From contig JADJWX010000005.1 in the NCBI GenBank assembly GCA_016716135.1, positions 310,001 to 374,000 on the forward strand: DNA of 64,000 nucleotides, read 5' to 3'. Positions 33,266-42,821 of the stretch are shown in pieces (position 1 is the first letter of the stretch; every line of letters begins with the position of its first letter). The DNA is from Lewinellaceae bacterium. GTDB taxonomy: Bacteria > Bacteroidota > Bacteroidia > Chitinophagales > Saprospiraceae. The notes below the pieces were generated by a model. It was given only the letters and a program-made list of their open reading frames with translations. It was not told the origin of the DNA and made no database searches. The position numbers were made by a program, and so were the translations under genes.

Positions 33266-34675
33266 ATGAAAATAAAATTCTGCGGCGCGGCGCGCGAAGT
33301 AACCGGCTCCAGCCACCTGATCACCCTCGACGATGGCTTCATGATTTTGCTCGACTGCGGCCTCTACCAGGGCGGCGATGACGATGAGGCCGGGCACCGG
33401 ATGGAAGACTTCAACCGGCGCTGGCATTTTGACCCCAAAAAGATCGATTGCCTCGTGCTCAGCCACGCCCACATCGACCACTCGGGGCGCATACCTAAAC
33501 TGGTGGCCGACGGCTTCCGCGGCCGTATCTACGCCACCCATGCCACCCGCGACCTGTGCAATATCATGTTGCTCGACTCGGCGCAAATCCAGGAATACGA
33601 CGCCGCCTACCAAAATAAAAAACTGCGTAAAAACGAACCCGAGGTCAAGCCGCTTTACGTGGCCGACGACGTTCGCCAAACCATGCGGCAGTTTGCCAGC
33701 TACAACTACGAACAGTGGTTTTTTATCCACCCAAAAGTGCGGGTGCTCTACCGCGACGCCGGGCACATCCTCGGCAGCGCCAACGTGACCCTGGAAATCC
33801 AGGAAAACGGCCGCACCATCCGCCTGGGCTTTACCGGCGATATCGGCCGGCCGCACCGCCCCATCCTGGAAGACCCCATGCCGATGCCTGAAGTCGACTA
33901 CCTGATTTGCGAAAGCACCTACGGCGACCGCGAACACGAATCGGCACCCGGCGAAGCCGAACACCTCATCCGCGTGGTCCAGCACACCTGCGTGGAGAAA
34001 AAGGGCAAACTGATCATTCCGGCCTTCAGCGTCGGGCGTACGCAGGAGATCGTGTACATGCTCGACAAACTGCACCACGCCGGCAAATTGCCCAAGGTGC
34101 CGGTATTCGTCGACAGCCCGCTGGCTGTAAATGCCACCGAAGTGTTTGTCAACCACCCGGAGTGCTTCGACCGCGAAGTGCACAATTACATGCTGGAAAA
34201 TGAAGACCCCTTCGGCTTTAACGGCCTGAATTACATCCGCTCGGTCGAAGGCAGCAAGCAACTGAACGCCATGCGCAGCCCCTGCATCATCATTTCCGCC
34301 TCCGGTATGATGAACGCCGGGCGTATCCGCCACCACCTGTTCAACAACATCGAAAACAAACGGAATACCTTCCTCATCGTGGGCTATTGCGCCCCGCAAA
34401 CCCCCGGCGGCCGCCTGCGCGACGGCGCCAAAAGCTTGTACGTGTTTGGCCAAAACCTCCAGGTACTGGCTGATGTGGAAATCATGGATTCCTTCTCCGC
34501 CCACGGCGACCGGCAGGAAATGCTCGATTTTATCCGCAACCAAAAAGATTCGGTGCAAAAAATCTGGCTCGTGCACGGCACCATCGACCGGCAGGAAAAA
34601 TGGCGGGACTACCTGCGGCAAAACGGGTTTGCCAACGTGGCCATACCGGATTTGGGCGAGGAGGAAACCGTTTGA
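33266..34675 (+). CDS. MBL-fold beta-CASP RNA-processing exonuclease-type protein
   Basis: 469 residues. A metallo-beta-lactamase core carries HAHIDH (67-72), the motif 3 His in GHILGSA and motif 4 Asp in FTGDIGR. A beta-CASP insertion carries IIPAFSVGRTQE, ISASGMM and the terminal FSAHGD metal ligand. The order fits the CPSF/Ysh1-like bacterial family that cleaves RNA. It is shorter than RNase J and lacks a clear KH domain, so it is a stand-alone beta-CASP nuclease. Location cytosol. It is divergent from MscS with a 153-base spacer and convergent with the YdiJ-type gene. Substrate not deducible. Confidence 0.92.
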   Translation: MKIKFCGAAREVTGSSHLITLDDGFMILLDCGLYQGGDDDEAGHRMEDFNRRWHFDPKKIDCLVLSHAHIDHSGRIPKLVADGFRGRIYATHATRDLCNIMLLDSAQIQEYDAAYQNKKLRKNEPEVKPLYVADDVRQTMRQFASYNYEQWFFIHPKVRVLYRDAGHILGSANVTLEIQENGRTIRLGFTGDIGRPHRPILEDPMPMPEVDYLICESTYGDREHESAPGEAEHLIRVVQHTCVEKKGKLIIPAFSVGRTQEIVYMLDKLHHAGKLPKVPVFVDSPLAVNATEVFVNHPECFDREVHNYMLENEDPFGFNGLNYIRSVEGSKQLNAMRSPCIIISASGMMNAGRIRHHLFNNIENKRNTFLIVGYCAPQTPGGRLRDGAKSLYVFGQNLQVLADVEIMDSFSAHGDRQEMLDFIRNQKDSVQKIWLVHGTIDRQEKWRDYLRQNGFANVAIPDLGEEETV

Positions 34676-34732
34676 TTTTTTTTAAAAAACTGCTCCCGCA
34701 GGCGGCAATTACTCCTTGGCCTGCGCTAAAAA

Positions 34733-37651
34733 CTACCGCGCCAGTGCCGCCCACAAAATTGCCACCGGGTGCTCTGCCCCGCGCCCGGTTCCGTCCAAAA
34801 TCTGGTGCCGGCAGGAGGTGCCCGGCGCCGCGATCTCGGCAGTTTCCGGCGCCTTGCGCACCGCCGGGAACAACACCAACTCGCCAACCTGCATGCTCAC
34901 GCCGAAATGTTCGCGCTCATAGCCGAACGAGCCCGCCATCCCGCAACAACCCGAGGGGATAACTTCCACGGTGAAGTTTTCCGGCAGGCTGAGCACAAAA
35001 GCCGAAGCCTCCACACCGGCCAGGGCTTTCTGGTGGCAATGGCCATGCAGCAAAATGTGCTTTTTTTCTGTTGAAAACGCGTCTGCCGTGATGTTGCCCT
35101 GTTGCATTTCGCGGGCCAGAAACTCCTCGATCAGCAACGTATTTTCGCTTAGCACCTTCGCGTCTTCGCGGTTTTTTCCCGGCACCAAACGCGGGTATTC
35201 ATCCCGGAAACTCAAAATTGCCGAAGGCTCGATACCCACCAGCGGCACTTCCGCCGACACCCGGTTTTTGAAAATTTCCACGTTTTGCACCGCCAGTTCG
35301 CGCGCCCGGGTCAGCAGTCCTTTGGAAATAGCCGCCCGCCCGCTTTCGGGGTGCGCCGGCATGTCCACGCGGTAGCCCAGGCGGTTGAGCAGTTGCACGG
35401 CTTTGATGCCGGTTTCGGTATCGTTGTAGTTGGTGAACTCATCGCAGAACAACAACACCCGCCCTTTTTCGGGCGCACCCAACGGCAGGTTTTTTCCCGT
35501 TTGCTCAAACCAGCGACGCAGGGAAACCGGCTGCAAAGGCGGCAAACTCCGCTCCGGGGCCACGCCCAAGATGCGCTTGAGCAGCCCGCCCGTGATCGCG
35601 TTTTTCATAAAAAAATTGCTCAACGCCGGCACAACGGAAGCCAGGCGGTTGAGCCCGGCAATGTGCCCAAACACCCGCGCCCGGAACGGCACCCCGTGCG
35701 CCCGGTAATACTGGTGCAAAAACTCGGCTTTCATGCTGGCCATGTCTACGTTGGACGGGCATTCCGACGCGCAGGCCTTGCACGACAGGCAGAGGTCCAT
35801 TACGTCGTACAATTCCGAATGGCTGAAGGGGTTGGGTTGCTGGCTGTGCGTCAGAAATTCGCGCAGGGCATTGGCGCGGGCGCGCGTGGTATCTTTTTCC
35901 CGGCGGGTGGCGCGGTAGCTGGGGCACATGGTTCCGCCGGCAAAATCGAGCTTGCGGCAGTCGCCCGAGCCGTTGCATTTCTCCGCAGCGCGCAGGATGC
36001 CGTCGGGGAATTCCAACACCGTGTCGAAGGGCCGGTCTTGCTGGTTGGCTTCGTAGCGCAGCGCGGTGTTCATGGGCGGTGCATCGGTGATCTTGCCGGG
36101 GTTGAACACACCGTTGGGATCCCAGGTTTTTTTTATCTGGCGAAGCAGGGTATAGTTTTTTTTACCGATCATCAGCGGAATAAATTCGGCACGCACCCGC
36201 CCGTCGCCATGCTCGCCGCTGAGCGAGCCGCGGTATTTTTTCACCAGCCGGGCCGACGCTTCGCAAATGCGGTAGAGCATTTCGCGGTCGCTTTCTTTTT
36301 TCAAATTCAAAATCGGGCGCAAGTGCAACTCCCCCGCCCCGGCATGAGCGTAGTACACCGATTTTTGCCCGAACTGTTGCATCATCGCCTCAAACTCGCC
36401 GATGTAGGCCGGCAAGTCGGCCACTTCCACCGCCGTGTCTTCGATGCAGGCCACGCCCTTGGCTTCGCCGGGCATATTCGACAGCACGCCGAGACCGGCG
36501 CTGCGCAGGTCCCATACCTGCCTGGTTTTGGGCGCTTGCACGATGGGAAAGGCATAGCCGAAATTTCGTTGTTGTAAATCGGCAATCATGTCCCGGGCTT
36601 TATCTGCTGCCGCTTCGGGGCTCGGCCCGCGGAATTCGATCATCAATACGGCAGCCGGGTCGCCTTCCACAAAAAAGCGGTTTTTGGCCTGCTCGCGGTT
36701 CGATTTGGTGCAGTCCAGAATGAGTTTGTCCATCAGTTCGCAGGCCGTAGGCTGGTGCTGCATGGCCGCCACCACGGCTTCCAGGCATTCGGGCATGCTG
36801 CTGAAGTGGGCGCACACCACCACATCGTGCGGCTCCGGCAGGGGATCAACGTGCAGTGTGATCTCTGTGGTGAAGGCCAGCGTGCCTTCGGAGCCGCAGA
36901 GCATGGTGCAAAAGTTAAAATCTGTGCCACCGGAAGTGAACGGCTCGGTTTCCAGCAGCAGGTCGATGGCATAGCCCGTGTTGCGCCGGTGAATGCCGGG
37001 CTTGGGAAATTCGCGGCGTATTTCCGCCTGCGTTTCCGGGTCGGCCAGTGCCTCAGCTACCTGCCGGTACAATTGCCCTTCCAGGCCACTGCCGTTTTTT
37101 TTCTGTTCAAACTCCGGTTTTGACAAGCGGGAAAAACGCGCTTCAGAGCCGTCGCTGAGCACCACATCGAGGGCCAGCACGTGGTCGCGGGTAGAGCCGT
37201 ACACGATCGACGTGGTGCCGCAGGAATTGTTGCCCACCATGCCGCCGAGCATGCAACGGTTGGCGGTGGAGGTGTTGGGGCCGAAAAACAGGCCGTGCGG
37301 TTTGAGCAACTGGTTCAGTTCGTCGCGGATCACACCCGGCTGCAGGCGCACCCAACCTTCTGCGGCATTGATCTCCAGCACCTTGGTCATGTAGCGGGAA
37401 ATGTCCACCACGATGCCGCTGCCTACGCATTGCCCGGCCAGCGAGGTGCCCGCCGAACGGGGAATCAGGGAAAGCCCGTTTTTTCCCGCGAAGCGCACCA
37501 GCGTTTGCACATCGGCCTTATGTTTGGGGTAGGCCACGGCCAGCGGCAGTTCGCGATAGATGGACGCATCGGTGGCGTACAGGCGGCGCAGGAGTTCGTC
37601 GGTGTGGAGTTCACCCTCAAGTTGTTGGGCAAGTGTTTGAAGCAGCTGCAT
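34733..37651 (-). CDS. FAD-linked oxidoreductase fused to 4Fe-4S and CCG domains (YdiJ/D-2-hydroxyacid dehydrogenase type)
   Basis: 972 residues, matching the length of E. coli YdiJ. From the N-terminus: a PCMH-type FAD-binding domain (GLSLIPRSAGTSLAGQCVG; GPNTSTANRCMLGGMVGNNS), an FAD-oxidase C-terminal domain with GSLSGEHGDGRVRAEF, a ferredoxin-like segment with CLSCKACASECP, and a C-terminal pair of CCG domains (FCDEFTNYNDTETG; HCHQKAL; GCCGMAGSFG). This set oxidises D-2-hydroxy acids (lactate, glycolate or 2-hydroxyglutarate) and passes electrons through iron-sulphur clusters to the quinone pool. It is the third gene of a probable MFS-acyl-CoA synthetase-oxidoreductase run, 34 bases after the synthetase. 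Confidence 0.92.
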   Translation of the reverse strand: MQLLQTLAQQLEGELHTDELLRRLYATDASIYRELPLAVAYPKHKADVQTLVRFAGKNGLSLIPRSAGTSLAGQCVGSGIVVDISRYMTKVLEINAAEGWVRLQPGVIRDELNQLLKPHGLFFGPNTSTANRCMLGGMVGNNSCGTTSIVYGSTRDHVLALDVVLSDGSEARFSRLSKPEFEQKKNGSGLEGQLYRQVAEALADPETQAEIRREFPKPGIHRRNTGYAIDLLLETEPFTSGGTDFNFCTMLCGSEGTLAFTTEITLHVDPLPEPHDVVVCAHFSSMPECLEAVVAAMQHQPTACELMDKLILDCTKSNREQAKNRFFVEGDPAAVLMIEFRGPSPEAAADKARDMIADLQQRNFGYAFPIVQAPKTRQVWDLRSAGLGVLSNMPGEAKGVACIEDTAVEVADLPAYIGEFEAMMQQFGQKSVYYAHAGAGELHLRPILNLKKESDREMLYRICEASARLVKKYRGSLSGEHGDGRVRAEFIPLMIGKKNYTLLRQIKKTWDPNGVFNPGKITDAPPMNTALRYEANQQDRPFDTVLEFPDGILRAAEKCNGSGDCRKLDFAGGTMCPSYRATRREKDTTRARANALREFLTHSQQPNPFSHSELYDVMDLCLSCKACASECPSNVDMASMKAEFLHQYYRAHGVPFRARVFGHIAGLNRLASVVPALSNFFMKNAITGGLLKRILGVAPERSLPPLQPVSLRRWFEQTGKNLPLGAPEKGRVLLFCDEFTNYNDTETGIKAVQLLNRLGYRVDMPAHPESGRAAISKGLLTRARELAVQNVEIFKNRVSAEVPLVGIEPSAILSFRDEYPRLVPGKNREDAKVLSENTLLIEEFLAREMQQGNITADAFSTEKKHILLHGHCHQKALAGVEASAFVLSLPENFTVEVIPSGCCGMAGSFGYEREHFGVSMQVGELVLFPAVRKAPETAEIAAPGTSCRHQILDGTGRGAEHPVAILWAALAR

Positions 37652-37685
37652 GATGTTAAACGGTTAGTTTTTTGCAAAAAACGCA

Positions 37686-39473
37686 CTATTTCGAAGAAAA
37701 CAGCGCCGCAATTTCTTTTTCAAAACGCGTCTCCAGCGCCGGGCGGCGCATTTTGAGCGTAGCGGTGAGCAGGCCGTCTTCGGCCGTCCAGGGTTTACCC
37801 AGCAGCTGAAACGCCTGTACCTGTTCGATCGGCCCAAGGTAGTCCGCATTGATCCGGTCGATTTCCTGCCGGTACAGCTTTTCCACTTTGGGATTGAGGA
37901 TCATGAATTCGGGGGCGGTCCAATGGACCTTGTGTTCGGCACACCAGGCTTCCAGCTGGGCAAAGTTGGGCACGATGAGGGCGCCCACATACGGCTGGTT
38001 GAGTCCCAGGGCCATGCACTGATCGATATAATCGGAGCGCAGCAGCTGTTGTTCCACAAATGCCGGAGCCACGAATTTGCCCGTTGTCGTTTTGAAAATC
38101 TCGCTTTTCCGGCCCGTGATTTTCAGAAAACGCTTGAACTCCAAACGGCCCATGTCGCCGGTTTTGAACCAGCCGTCGGCCGTGAAGCGTGCGGCCGTGT
38201 CTTCCGGTAAATTCCAGTAGCCCTGCATGACATTCGGACCGCGCACTTCCACTTCGCCTTCCCCTGCTGCGTCGGCCCGGGCGATGCGCACCTCCACGCC
38301 GGGCACCGGGATGCCTACCGTCCCGAAATGCACGCCGCCCGGCTCGAAACGGTTGAACGACACCGCCGGACTGGTCTCCGTGAGGCCATAGCCCTCTCGG
38401 ACGTCGATGCCGGCAGCCGAGAACAAACGCCCCAGGCGGGGTTGCAGCGCGGCAGCGCCCACGGCAATACTGTGGACGCGCCCGCCCATGGCCCGGCGCC
38501 AACGGCGGTACACCAGCAGGTCGGCCAGCAGCAGTTTGAGCCGGTACAAAATTGGCTTGCCGTATTCGCCGGCGTAGGGGTAGCGTTCGCCCAGGGCAAG
38601 CGCCCAGTCGAGTATTTTTTTTTGTAAAAAACCGGCCTGGTTGCGGCGCTCCAGCAAACGCTCGTAGCTCCGCTCCAACACGCGCGGCACGGCGGTGAAA
38701 AAGTGCGGGCGGACTTCCCGGAGTGTTTCCGGCAGTTGCTCAAGGGCTTCCACGTACCAAACCGGTGTACCCGCAGCCTGGTACACGTAAGTGACCATGC
38801 GCTCGAAAATATGCGACAGCGGCAAAAAACTGACCGCCGTTCGTTCGGGGCCCACCGGCACGATGGCCAGCACGGCTTTCACATTGCTCACGATATTGGC
38901 GTGGCTGAGCATGACGCCTTTCGGCGTTCCGGTAGTGCCGGAGGTGTACAGGAGTGTTGCCAGGTCGGTTTCGCGAACGGCGGCGCGAATGGATTGCAGC
39001 GCAGCTGCATCCGGTTCGCGGCAGAGCTGAACCCAGGGCAATGCACCGTCCATCGGTTCAAAAGCGAAAACCATTTCTGGCATTGCACCGGATTGTTGCA
39101 ACTGCGCATACATGGCGGCATTGCTCACAAAAAAAGCGCGTATGCCGGCATCCTGAATGATGTGCGCCACTTCGTCGGGGCGGGCCGTGGTGTGCACGGG
39201 TACCGGCACCAGGCCGAGTTGCAGCATGGCGGCATCGGCAACAGCCCAACGTGGGCTGCCGCAATGCGCCAAAATGCCGATGCGGTCGCCTTTTTTAAAC
39301 CCGAGGGCGAGCAATCCTGCGCTCAGGCGGTCGCGTTCGAGCAGCAAGTCCGCCGTGCTCCAGCGGCGCCAGTGCCCGTTTTCCATGCCGGCCAGCGCCA
39401 CCGCGTGCGGGTAGCGTTTTTGCTGGTAATCCAAAATGTCGAAGAGCCGGGTGAAATCCATACCAGTACTCAA
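37686..39473 (-). CDS. Long-chain-fatty-acid--CoA ligase (AMP-forming)
   Basis: 595 residues of the ANL adenylating superfamily. Motif A3 reads YTSGTTGTPKGVMLSHANI; A5 is seen in GYGLTETSP; the hinge and A8 region in DGWFKTGDMGRLEFKRFLKI followed by TGRKSEIFKTTTGKFV. The layout and length resemble FadD15/long-chain acyl-CoA synthetases, which activate fatty acids for degradation or lipid synthesis. The start codon overlaps the upstream MFS stop by four bases (ATGA), indicating translational coupling. An alternative start is four codons in (MDFTRLFD). Good confidence for family; chain length of the substrate is inferred from similarity of layout only. Confidence 0.92.
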   Translation of the reverse strand: MSTGMDFTRLFDILDYQQKRYPHAVALAGMENGHWRRWSTADLLLERDRLSAGLLALGFKKGDRIGILAHCGSPRWAVADAAMLQLGLVPVPVHTTARPDEVAHIIQDAGIRAFFVSNAAMYAQLQQSGAMPEMVFAFEPMDGALPWVQLCREPDAAALQSIRAAVRETDLATLLYTSGTTGTPKGVMLSHANIVSNVKAVLAIVPVGPERTAVSFLPLSHIFERMVTYVYQAAGTPVWYVEALEQLPETLREVRPHFFTAVPRVLERSYERLLERRNQAGFLQKKILDWALALGERYPYAGEYGKPILYRLKLLLADLLVYRRWRRAMGGRVHSIAVGAAALQPRLGRLFSAAGIDVREGYGLTETSPAVSFNRFEPGGVHFGTVGIPVPGVEVRIARADAAGEGEVEVRGPNVMQGYWNLPEDTAARFTADGWFKTGDMGRLEFKRFLKITGRKSEIFKTTTGKFVAPAFVEQQLLRSDYIDQCMALGLNQPYVGALIVPNFAQLEAWCAEHKVHWTAPEFMILNPKVEKLYRQEIDRINADYLGPIEQVQAFQLLGKPWTAEDGLLTATLKMRRPALETRFEKEIAALFSSK

Positions 39474-40774
39474 TTTTCAGGAACATCGGGCATGCGCCGG
39501 ACGCGCACGGCCACCAAAATCGCCAGGCTGAGTAAAAACAGCACCGACAAGGCCAGCACCGAGCTGCGCATACCACCAAACAACTGGGCAATCAGACCGA
39601 ACACCAGGGTGCCGAACACGGTCGACACTTTGTCCATGACATCGTAAAAACTAAAAAACGACGTGGTTTCCCGGGTGTTTTCCGGTAAAAACTTGGCGTA
39701 GGTGCTGCGCGAAAGCGCCTGAATACCGCCCATGACCAGGCCGATGGCGCCGCCCAGCAGAAACACTTCCGATTCGGTATGCACCGAATAGCCGAGCAGG
39801 CAAATGGCCGTCCAGATGATCAGCATGACAAACAGCGCCGTCCGGTTGCCTTTTTTTTCCGACAACCGCGACGAGAGAAAAGCGCCCAGGATGGCTACCA
39901 GTTGCAGGATCAGCACCAGGATGATCAGCTTGGATTTTTCCATTTTCATTTCCTTATCGGCAAAACTGGAGGCCAGAAAAAGGATGGCCTGCACCCCGGC
40001 ATTGTAGCAGAAAAAGGCAAGCAAAAAAAGGCTGGTGTTGCTGCTGCTGCGCACGGCGCGAAATGCTTTGATCACCTCGTCGTAGCCCTTGCGCAGCAGG
40101 CCTTCGGCCATGGGCTTGCGCGCATCCGGCGGCAGGCGTTTGAAGGAAATTTGGGCAAAGCCTAACCACCACAGGCCCACACTGACGAATGCCCAACGGA
40201 TCGCCGAGGTTTCGGAAGGGAAGCCCAATTTATCGTGTTGAAGCACCATGGCGAGGTTGATCACCAGCAGGATCACACTGCCGGCAAAACCGTAAATAAA
40301 TCCCCGGGCGCTCACGGCATCGTAGCGGTCTTCGGTGGCATAAAAAACAATGCCGCCGGCAAAACCGACCGTAGCCAGCACAAAGCCGCCCAGGCCGATC
40401 CACAGGGCGTCCGGGCTGTCGAAAAAGAACAAGCTGATGCAGGCCAGCGAACCCAGCACGGTAAAAAAGCGCATGAAGCGTTTTTTCTTGCCCCCGTAGT
40501 CGGCAATACCCGACAGGATGGGCGAAATGGCCGCGATGATCAGGTAGGCCAGCGAGATTCCCCAGGCGATCAGGGTTTCATCGCGGATGGCAAAACCGGC
40601 GATATTGACCGTGTCGGGAGCAATGCCCAGGAAATACGGCGGAAAAATGGCTACGGTAATGACCAGGGCGTAGGCGCTGTTGGCCCAGTCGAAAATGGCC
40701 CAGCCGTTGATTATGCGGGGGTCATTTTTTTCGAAGGAAGGGGCGCCGGGAGCGGGAGTTTGAGCTGTAGCCAC
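39470..40774 (-). CDS. MFS transporter, UMF1 (Atg22-like) family
   Basis: 434 residues with about twelve transmembrane helices. The opening INGWAIFDWANSAYALVITV is the signature of the UMF1/Atg22 branch of the major facilitator superfamily, and MGGIQALSRSTYAKFLPENT is its second-half motif. Bacterial members are annotated as possible effluxers; the cargo is unknown. The start is GTG at 40774 (MATAQTP). A TACATTTA sequence at 40801-40808 (minus strand) differs by one base from the -7 box. Overlap with the acyl-CoA synthetase gene suggests a shared function in handling fatty or organic acids; this is inferred. Confidence 0.9.
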   Translation of the reverse strand: MATAQTPAPGAPSFEKNDPRIINGWAIFDWANSAYALVITVAIFPPYFLGIAPDTVNIAGFAIRDETLIAWGISLAYLIIAAISPILSGIADYGGKKKRFMRFFTVLGSLACISLFFFDSPDALWIGLGGFVLATVGFAGGIVFYATEDRYDAVSARGFIYGFAGSVILLVINLAMVLQHDKLGFPSETSAIRWAFVSVGLWWLGFAQISFKRLPPDARKPMAEGLLRKGYDEVIKAFRAVRSSSNTSLFLLAFFCYNAGVQAILFLASSFADKEMKMEKSKLIILVLILQLVAILGAFLSSRLSEKKGNRTALFVMLIIWTAICLLGYSVHTESEVFLLGGAIGLVMGGIQALSRSTYAKFLPENTRETTSFFSFYDVMDKVSTVFGTLVFGLIAQLFGGMRSSVLALSVLFLLSLAILVAVRVRRMPDVPEN

Positions 40775-40882
40775 GTTCAGTTGGTTGGTTTAGTTTGGGT
40801 AAATGTAGGGCATACGGCAGACAGAAGCGCCATGATTTTCCGGAATCCCGGGTTTTCATTTTCCAAAACTAACAAACTGTAG

Positions 40883-41782
40883 TTAATCCACTGCACGGCC
40901 GAAAGGCACCGTGAGGCCCAGCCAGGGGATGGCAAAAAACTCCCCGTCGGTGCCCACCGTCGGAATAACGAGCGCAGCATCAATGGAAACGTGCTTGCCG
41001 ATAAATCGCCCGCCGATGGAGGAAAGGACAAAGTTGTTGTCGCCCGTGTCGAACAGGTAATTTTCAGACAGCAGGGCAAATTTGCGTCCGGTGCGGTATA
41101 TTCCGCTGATCGAGATGGTTGGTGTGTTCGCCCAGGAGTCGCCGGCATAGCCGTAGCCCAGGCCCAGGTTGATATTCCGGTCGCGGGAGCCAAAGGTTAT
41201 CTGGCCGTAAGCGACGCCGAAAGAGCCGGCTTCATCGCCAATTACAGTGGCAAAAAGCCCGCCGACACCTAAGTTGATCTGATCTTTTTTTATAGGAATG
41301 GTAAGCTTGGGCGTAATCCAGACCGGAGAAGCCTCCCCGGCAAAAATAAAGAGTGGGATGACGCCTACGCCCAGGGTGAAATTATCGGTAATGCCATAGC
41401 TGACCTGGTTGAAAAAGATCCAGGTGTTCTGGTAATAGCCTTCGCCCTTGCGCAGGCCGTAGCCGTTGGGGCCGAATAGGTAGCGGGTGGAGTTGGCGTC
41501 GGTCGACCAGAATTCGCCTTCGACGATCTGATTTTGTTCTACCGAACGGAGCGCACGGATATCTTTTTTCTGGATTTTAATTTGCCCGAATTTATCGGTT
41601 TGAACCAGAATGTGGTCCATTTCAATCTGGCGGATGTACCCGATAAATGTGTTGTCGTCTTTGGTTTCGATGGAAACCAGTTGGCTGGTATCGGTCGGAA
41701 TTTTAATTTCCTGTGCAGCAAGCGGGTTGAAGGCGGCAAAAGCCAGGCAGGCGAGGAGTGCGAATTGGCGCGGCATTTTCAT
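40883..41782 (-). CDS. Envelope protein: Sm-like N-terminal module plus predicted beta-barrel (paralogue of next gene)
   Basis: 299 residues from the ATG at 41782 (MKMPRQFALLACLAFAAFNP, signal peptide). Residues about 35-75 form a small SH3/Sm-like beta module (NTFIGYIRQIEMDHILVQTD). The rest is a Gly- and aromatic-rich set of amphipathic strands, opening GPNGYGLRKGEGYYQNTW and ending GLTVPFGRAVD, as in outer membrane barrels. The gene upstream encodes a protein of the same design, 76 bases away. Bacteroidota have many such uncharacterised pairs. Function unknown; outer membrane location inferred. The start is ambiguous by up to seven codons. Confidence 0.7.
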   Translation of the reverse strand: MKMPRQFALLACLAFAAFNPLAAQEIKIPTDTSQLVSIETKDDNTFIGYIRQIEMDHILVQTDKFGQIKIQKKDIRALRSVEQNQIVEGEFWSTDANSTRYLFGPNGYGLRKGEGYYQNTWIFFNQVSYGITDNFTLGVGVIPLFIFAGEASPVWITPKLTIPIKKDQINLGVGGLFATVIGDEAGSFGVAYGQITFGSRDRNINLGLGYGYAGDSWANTPTISISGIYRTGRKFALLSENYLFDTGDNNFVLSSIGGRFIGKHVSIDAALVIPTVGTDGEFFAIPWLGLTVPFGRAVD

Positions 41783-41858
41783 AAGGCAGGTGTATTTTCT
41801 CATAAAAGAACCGCTGAAAAGTACCGCTGGTTTGCCGCATTGTTTGCAAAAACCGCCC

Positions 41859-42785
41859 TCAATTTTTCACCGAACCAAACGGCACGTGCAGCGTCGCGTA
41901 GGGAATGGGGTAGGCATCGTCGAATCCATAGGCCATTACTGCCACCCCGGCATCAAGGGCGATGCGCCGCCCCATGAATCGCACCCCGGCACCATATAAG
42001 CTGACCGGGTCGCCGTAATCATCAAAAAAATAACTTTCGCCCAGCAGGGCAACTTTTGGCGACAGGCGGACGGTCCCCGCCAGGGAGAAGAGCGCGCGTT
42101 TTCGCCATTGGCTGCCTGAAAAATTTAGTCCCAAACTGGCACTTACGTTGGCATCGCGCGACCCATAGGTGAACGTACAAAACGCAGCATTCAATGACCC
42201 GTTGCCATCATCCGAATCAAAATAATACGTATTGAATTCGTGGCCGATAAACCCGCCCAAGGCAATATTGAATTTATTGGGAATAACCGGAAACGAAAAT
42301 TTAGGCGTCAGCCAAACCGGGAACGGCCCGTCGTAGAAAATGAAAAACGGCGCGAAGCCTACACCCAGTGAAAAATGATCCGAAAAACCGTAGCTGACCT
42401 GGTTGAAAAACAACTCGCTGTTTTCATAAACACCTTCGCCTTTGCGCAACCCGTAGGCACTGGGGCCAACGAAATAGCGCGGTGCATACGGGTTTTCAAA
42501 CCATACCCGGCCATTGGTGATCTTCACCTTACCCGCCAATCGTATACGGTTAATTGCCGTGCCCTGAATGGTCAGCACCCCGAAATGCTCGGTTTTTAAC
42601 ACCACCGTTTCGGCGTCTTGTGCAAGCAGTTGCCCGGTAAATTCATTGCCGTCGGAGGTGTAAACAATCACCCAGGCAGTGGTGTCTGCCGGGGTGATTT
42701 CCTGCGCAACGGCTATTTGGCCTGCGGCGAAAACCAGGGAAATCGCCAGCAGGATGGCACGGCTAAAACAGTGGAACGAAGGCAT
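41859..42785 (-). CDS. Envelope protein: Sm-like N-terminal module plus predicted beta-barrel (paralogue)
   Basis: 308 residues. Signal peptide MPSFHCFSRAILLAISLVFA. The SH3/Sm-like part reads NEFTGQLLAQDAETVVLKTE, aligning residue by residue with the downstream paralogue (F-x-G ... V-L-x-T-x-x-F-G). The barrel part also aligns: GPSAYGLRKGEGVYENSELF and FNQVSYGFSDHFSLGVG. The two clearly arose by tandem duplication followed by strong divergence. The segment between module and barrel differs most. It lies in a leftward run after the hexosaminidase. Cell location and pairing partner are inferred; function unknown. Confidence 0.7.
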   Translation of the reverse strand: MPSFHCFSRAILLAISLVFAAGQIAVAQEITPADTTAWVIVYTSDGNEFTGQLLAQDAETVVLKTEHFGVLTIQGTAINRIRLAGKVKITNGRVWFENPYAPRYFVGPSAYGLRKGEGVYENSELFFNQVSYGFSDHFSLGVGFAPFFIFYDGPFPVWLTPKFSFPVIPNKFNIALGGFIGHEFNTYYFDSDDGNGSLNAAFCTFTYGSRDANVSASLGLNFSGSQWRKRALFSLAGTVRLSPKVALLGESYFFDDYGDPVSLYGAGVRFMGRRIALDAGVAVMAYGFDDAYPIPYATLHVPFGSVKN

Positions 42786-42821
42786 ACCTGATAGACGTAG
42801 GAGTTCAGCGAATGGTTGGTT

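Noticed and set aside
33239..34621. 460-codon minus-strand frame opposite the beta-CASP gene
   Set aside because: Antisense shadow; the plus strand carries all metal-binding motifs.
34697..34725. Terminator after the beta-CASP gene
   Set aside because: Only a 7-bp stem with a 15-base loop and no T-tract; too weak to list.
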